Assembly: GCA_910592205.1 (NCBI GenBank)
Contig: CAJVPJ010001183.1
Span: 1-11,632, forward strand
Reading direction: 5' to 3'
Length of the DNA: 11,632 nucleotides
DNA from: Paraglomus occultum
Taxonomy: Eukaryota > Glomeromycota > Glomeromycetes > Paraglomerales > Paraglomeraceae
Shown here: positions 8,420 through 11,632 of the stretch, piece by piece
Layout of the letters: every line of letters starts with the position of its first letter
Numbering within the stretch: the stretch's first letter is position 1
Program-made: the position numbers and the translations under genes
Notes under the pieces: generated by a model
What the model was told of the DNA's origin: nothing
The model's input: the letters and a program-made list of their open reading frames with translations, nothing else
Databases searched by the model: none

Positions 8420-8427
8420 TATATAAG
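8420..8427 (+). promoter_or_regulatory. TATA box (TATATAAG)
   Basis: It lies 14 nt past the inverted repeat and 255 nt before the ATG at 8675, with a probable leader intron between. It overlaps ATG 8417, which opens an alternative in-frame first exon. If this is the true TATA box, that ATG cannot be the start codon. Confidence 0.4.
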
Positions 8428-8543
8428 AAAATTTCTACAAAACGCGCGGAAAGGCCTTCTCTCTCATCGTAAAGGGCGGTATTTCGTCAATAAACGTTTA
8501 TTTGGTGTACCTTCTGGGAAAGTTATAAATAACGCAAAACGCC

Positions 8544-8669
8544 GTAAGTTGTCATTGTCTTGTTCACGCGCGTTCTCGTAACGGTGTGTATAAACAATCG
8601 CTTGGTCCAAACTTATAGAAACGACGCCAAACAGCGACAATAACTAATTATGAAATAATCTCAACACAG
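8544..8669 (+). other. Probable leader intron of the small gene (126 nt)
   Basis: A consensus donor GTAAGT at 8544, a branch-like TAACTAAT at 8641-8648 and an acceptor ACAG ending at 8669, five bases before the ATG at 8675. The exon upstream is either untranslated or, if translation starts at ATG 8417, adds 44 basic residues in phase. Confidence 0.45.
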
Positions 8670-8674
8670 GAACG

Positions 8675-9018
8675 ATGGATACTTATATTTACGAAAAAGC
8701 CCTTCGAGCTTTTATTTTATCCCATAAACAAGCCAGTACACATGATCAGCTTATGCGATGGTTCGGCTCATACTTGGGTCGACAAAAAGATAAGCAGTCT
8801 CGTAAGCTGCTTTGCTTGCACCGACAACATCTCAGGGTATGTATAGTATACGTGTATTAAGGTTATTTGGCACAATATACGCGCGCAATTAATACCATTA
8901 ACTATTACAGAAAAATTCGATGCGTCGACTGACTGATTCTATGAAAAGCCTATCATTGACTAATTCTATGGAAAACTTGCCATTGATTGATTCTATGAAA
9001 AACCTATCATTGAATTAG
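8675..9018 (+). CDS. Small basic protein with three C-terminal 9-residue repeats, spliced
   Basis: Exons 8675-8836 and 8911-9018 joined across a 74-nt intron (GTATGT donor, TTACAG acceptor) give 89 residues ending in TAG. Exon 1 encodes a basic, probably helical stretch (ALRAFILSHKQASTHDQLMR onward, then GRQKDKQSRK). Exon 2 starts KNSMRRL and continues with three 9-residue repeats of the form [T/I]-[D/N]-S-M-[K/E]-[N/S]-L-[S/P]-L. The ATG has A at -3 and G at +4. The unspliced frame ends at codon 62, so the splice is needed to reach the repeats. RRLT resembles a basophilic kinase site. If ATG 8417 is used, the product is 133 residues (exon 8417-8543 joins in phase). No known family recognised; function unknown. 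Confidence 0.5.
8932..9012 (+). repeat. 27-bp tandem repeat, three copies, in frame
   Basis: Copies at 8932-8958, 8959-8985 and 8986-9012 differ at a few bases each. The period is a multiple of three and most differences keep similar residues, as expected of a translated repeat. The seven codons before it (8911-8931) look like a truncated earlier copy. Confidence 0.85.
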
Positions 9019-9276
9019 TAATTTTAACATGAAAACCTTATTTTAATCTATTTGAGACTACTACTGCTGTAGTTACAACTATTACTATTACTCTAGTATT
9101 AATAGTGTTATTGGATTTAAAAGCCAATTGCCACGCATCGATCTATACTTTAGTTGTTCTATCCCTGTAAACCACATGGTACTGAAAAGATAAAGTTGTC
9201 CAATCAGTTGGACAATATGAATTGTCAACATCATAAACTACTTTTACTTTTGCGTTTATATAAATTTTTAAAGTAA
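9019..9276. other. Short AT-rich spacer with a perfect hairpin
   Basis: No gene. TTGTCCAA (9196-9203) and TTGGACAA (9208-9215) form an 8-bp perfect stem with a 4-nt loop. A run of trinucleotide-like TACTAT words lies at 9060-9100. The region would hold the 3' UTR of the small gene, though I see no clear AATAAA. Confidence 0.5.
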
Positions 9277-10110
9277 AGCTGGACATTGTGTAATAACTAT
9301 AGTGTGGGACAAAACTTTCTTATTCTAAAAAGTAGTCAAAATGTAAACAGTAATTCTACTATGCATTAAAACATAAACAGCTTATGCAAACTATACTGTC
9401 AAATGACTTTGAGTTTATTTACTAACAATATAAGGTGCACGATCTAGCAAAGGTTACAAAAGTTACTGGTTTAACTTGTGATATGATGTTAAAAACTAGC
9501 ACATTAAAGCATGGAAAATTTATGTGAGAATACTGAAAAGTTTTGCATTAGGCCCTTTAACTCGAAAAAAATAGAGGCAAATATATTATCCCATTGTCGA
9601 GAACCCATATTTGTAAAGCGTAATAAAACAATTCGGGAAAAAAAACCATAAGAACTAATAAAATTTTATTTGGATTCTTAGAAAATTGACTTAAATTATT
9701 AAGATTTGGCGAATGTAGATGGAAAACAAGCATCGTACAATTAGACGCTGAATTGCTACATTCAAAGACAAGTAAGAAAAAATTAGAAGACAAGGCTCAT
9801 TTTTGCAAAGCAATGACGTCAGAAAAAATTGCCAAAATTGTGATCTTGTTAGTGATAACTCGCATTAAAATTTAGCCAACAAAATCGATAGTTTTTGCAA
9901 TAAAACTTTTACTCCCATTTGCCATACAGTTTAAACCATGCTCCTTGCAAGGGGGGGTTTTATTCCCTCGCCTTGAATAAAAAGCAACTGAAGGAAAAGG
10001 TCAATTTGGCAAGGAATATTCAGACAGTTGTTAAAACCACCACCCCAAAGTTGACAATGAAAGTCTTTCCAGAGTTAGCAGAATTGTCTGCAACGTCGTA
10101 TGAATGTTAA
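9277..10110 (+). pseudogene. Suspected decayed gene, family unrecognised
   Basis: Consecutive plus-strand frames read like pieces of one protein: 9277-9350, 9372-9510 (TAA at 9423), 9511-9640, then 9640-9872 (TGA at 9687), and 9904-10107 ending in TAA. Frame changes fall near 9360, 9515, the A8 run at 9638-9645, and 9876-9904, where there is also a TAG at 9873. Piece 4 reads LLRFGECRWKTSIVQLDAEL and later DKAHFCKAMTSEKIAKIV. The last piece reads LPYSLNHAPCKGGFYSLALN and ends LAELSATSYEC. An AATAAAA lies 19 nt after the final TAA, which suits a true gene end. Frame hopping in AT-rich DNA can imitate this, so the call is tentative; only the last two pieces are long enough to carry weight. Confidence 0.4.
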
Positions 10111-10128
10111 TGGAGAGTACTTCGAAGG

Positions 10129-10135
10129 AATAAAA
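10129..10135 (+). terminator. Poly(A) signal AATAAAA
   Basis: A canonical hexamer 19 nt past the TAA at 10108-10110. It fits 3'-end formation of the gene whose remains precede it. Confidence 0.4.
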
Positions 10136-10364
10136 TAGTTATATTATAAAGTTTCCGAAATAAATGTCTACGCCGCGTAAAACCTTGCAACATTTCCACG
10201 TAGAGAAGGAGACGGAATTCTAATTCCAGTCCGTTTCAATAATATAACAAATTGATTTGTTCGCCGTTTTGGAAATCATGACGAGTGAATGATTTTAGTT
10301 TCAAGTAATGCACATGTAGTACGATATACTTGTATAATAGATTTATAGTATTTACTAAATCATA

Positions 10365-10413
10365 ACCCGTTTATATTCCTATCTTAATGTTGGAATATGG
10401 GATATAAACGGGT
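10365..10413. repeat. 12-bp perfect inverted repeat upstream of the relic
   Basis: ACCCGTTTATAT (10365-10376) and ATATAAACGGGT (10402-10413) are exact reverse complements around 25 nt. The match extends inward (TCC/GGG, one mismatch) and outward (CATA/TATG with a one-base offset). It lies about 100 nt before the ATG at 10510, so paired factor sites in an old promoter are possible. Small-element ends are the alternative. Confidence 0.55.
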
Positions 10414-10509
10414 ATGAGTTGCGGCGGTTCTGACGGTCAAAAACGTGTAATGTAACACAAGCATTGTGAACAAGATTTTGGATTTGCGAGAAAATATTTT
10501 TATCAAACT

Positions 10510-11632
10510 ATGTCGGGATTAGTAGTAGCAATTGACAACCTAGCTACAGCCTCCTTAGAAAGTGAGAAACTCGAATGGATGCATGCAGAAACCCTTTGAA
10601 CGTATGGAGTCAACTCAGATTGAAAACGTTTACTATGCTTATACTAACTATAGTATGTATGATTTTATTCAAACGGAATTCGCAAATGATACAATAATGA
10701 TGCTATCACTTGGAATCGACGAAGAATCTTCGACATTGATAAGTGAATTTGCCAGAAAATACTCACTTCCAACACACAAGTACAACAATGATGATATCGG
10801 TTTAGACGGTATGCAGCATGGCTCGAATATCGCAACAAACTCATAAAGGGGTTTACCAAATCTACCGAGTATAATAATAATAACTATTACATGGTTGCCG
10901 ATAGAAAGTTTTATCACTGTTATTCCCGATATGGATTCTGCACTGCATGTGGAATACTCCGATGCAGTCCCGTGTGGTGCATTTGTGGACATAAACACTT
11001 ATCCGATGGATGGACTAGCAATTATACTCAACTCGATGAGTTATCAAGAAGTCTCAATTACAAACCAACTCCCCAAATGATGTCTATTTGGAATGGATTC
11101 CATACGACTGTAGTAATGTTGATAGATATGGACGTGGATACTTGGACGGCTACCCGCTCGTGCCCACGTTAAATTGATTCCGCTTGGGATAACGGTTGAG
11201 ACACATGATTTATATTATGCTGAGGTAAATCATTTACTTATTCGCATGTTTATTGAATAGTTTAAATGATAGGCTTATTATTATTATTATGTATAATTTC
11301 CACTAGTTATGTGATGAGCATCCAGATATTCTTACCACAGATGCTTGGGTCACTATCGGATTCACATATGATGCAAGTGAACGGAAATATTATCTAATAA
11401 AAGACGAATATGAAAGGGATTGTGTCAGGCATGCGCAAATCGATTAGAACCTATGGTAAAGACATTATGTTACTATTACTGTTGTAAAGCACCTCTTGAT
11501 TGGACTACAGGCAACAAGTCATTGGATTCATTCATTGTGGAATCATGGAGTAATGTACACATACTGGCCAAAAGTATTGGTCACTCCTTGAAATTTACTA
11601 ATAAAACATATGAAAAATCTTTTTTTTTCTAA
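10510..11632 (+). pseudogene. Frameshifted kinase-like gene with two cysteine/WTS modules, runs off the right edge
   Basis: The reading goes from ATG 10510 (MSGLVVAIDNLATASLESEK) through five frame changes, near 10596, 10809, 11072, 11170 and 11419. It also crosses a good 82-nt intron (11225-11306, GTAAAT...CACTAG). Module 1 has FCTAC, WCIC and GWTS (about 10936-11025), followed by NDVYLEWIPYD. Module 2 has LCQAC, CYYYCC and DWTTGNKSLDSFI (11420-11540). C-x2-C...WC..C...W-T-S-G-N..(I/L)-D-x-F-I followed by (L/I)-E-W-I-P-Y-(D/N) typifies expanded protein-kinase-like proteins of Glomeromycotina and related fungi (my knowledge of the family, not a search). After LEWIPYD the sequence reads RYGRGYLDGYP, as though the rest of the glycine loop was lost. 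No catalytic motifs follow. Module 1 has only C-x-C where C-x2-C is expected. A chance frame is very unlikely given two copies of the module. Confidence 0.75.
11225..11306 (+). other. Intron within the kinase-like pseudogene
   Basis: The donor is GTAAAT after a GAG codon and the acceptor is TTCCACTAG, 82 nt apart, with a TTATTATTATTATG run inside. Both flanks are at a codon boundary, so splicing joins YYAE to LCDEHPDIL in phase. The intron has kept its signals although the exons carry frameshifts. Confidence 0.6.

Noticed and set aside
9557-9793. 78-codon minus-strand frame, hydrophobic
   Set aside because: It overlaps the plus-strand relic on the opposite strand and looks like a complement shadow of A/G-rich sequence.
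9814-9821. TGACGTCA, a perfect CRE-like site
   Set aside because: It falls inside the suspected coding relic, far from any promoter. A single 8-mer is weak evidence.
10665-10998. Minus-strand frames of 64 and 109 codons and plus-strand frame 10895-11080
   Set aside because: Shadows of the kinase-like pseudogene. The modules with recognisable motifs are in the other plus-strand frames.

Overview
The window looks like nuclear DNA of an early-diverging filamentous fungus, most likely Mucoromycota. It is AT-rich, with CT-rich promoter tracts, TATA boxes, and short GT-AG introns carrying CTAAC/CTAAT-type branch sites. One gene encodes a class-B bHLH-leucine-zipper factor. At the right end is a decayed gene carrying the cysteine/W-T-S-G-N/L-E-W-I-P-Y-D module that I know from expanded kinase-like families of Glomeromycotina and relatives. 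The phylum call is an inference from these features. No bacterial operon, rRNA, tRNA, CRISPR array, intact transposon or viral gene was found.

Layout. 1-1900: no convincing gene. It holds purine-rich GTGAG-type tracts, a G-run tract, a 13-bp tandem repeat, a CATTCATA microsatellite and a 15-bp imperfect inverted repeat. 1917-2156 (minus): a weak candidate for a small hydrophobic protein. 2274-4499 (plus): the one well-supported intact gene. It has a CT-rich/TATA promoter, a leader with a single three-codon uORF, and five exons including a 19-nt microexon, giving a 353-residue bHLH-LZ transcription factor. 4500-7000: its 3' side and long AT/T-rich spacer with only weak ORFs.

7047-9018: a possible minus-strand ORF broken by an in-frame TGA, a stretch rich in small inverted repeats, then a probable small spliced plus-strand gene (8675-9018). 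That gene ends in three in-frame 27-nt repeats. Upstream lie a 13-bp inverted repeat enclosing two CCAAT boxes, a TATA box and a probable leader intron.

9277-11632: a zone of broken coding sequence. The first part (9277-10110) is only a suspected relic, supported by long but interrupted frames and a poly(A) signal 19 nt past its last stop. The second part (10510 to the right edge) is a firm pseudogene call. Five frameshifts interrupt a protein that keeps two copies of a cysteine/WTS module and an LEWIPYD motif, with the glycine loop collapsed.

The genes show no evident pathway link. The window reads as one conserved regulator next to fast-evolving accessory sequence. In DNA this AT-rich, open frames of 60-85 codons are expected by chance, so ORFs supported only by length were given low confidence.
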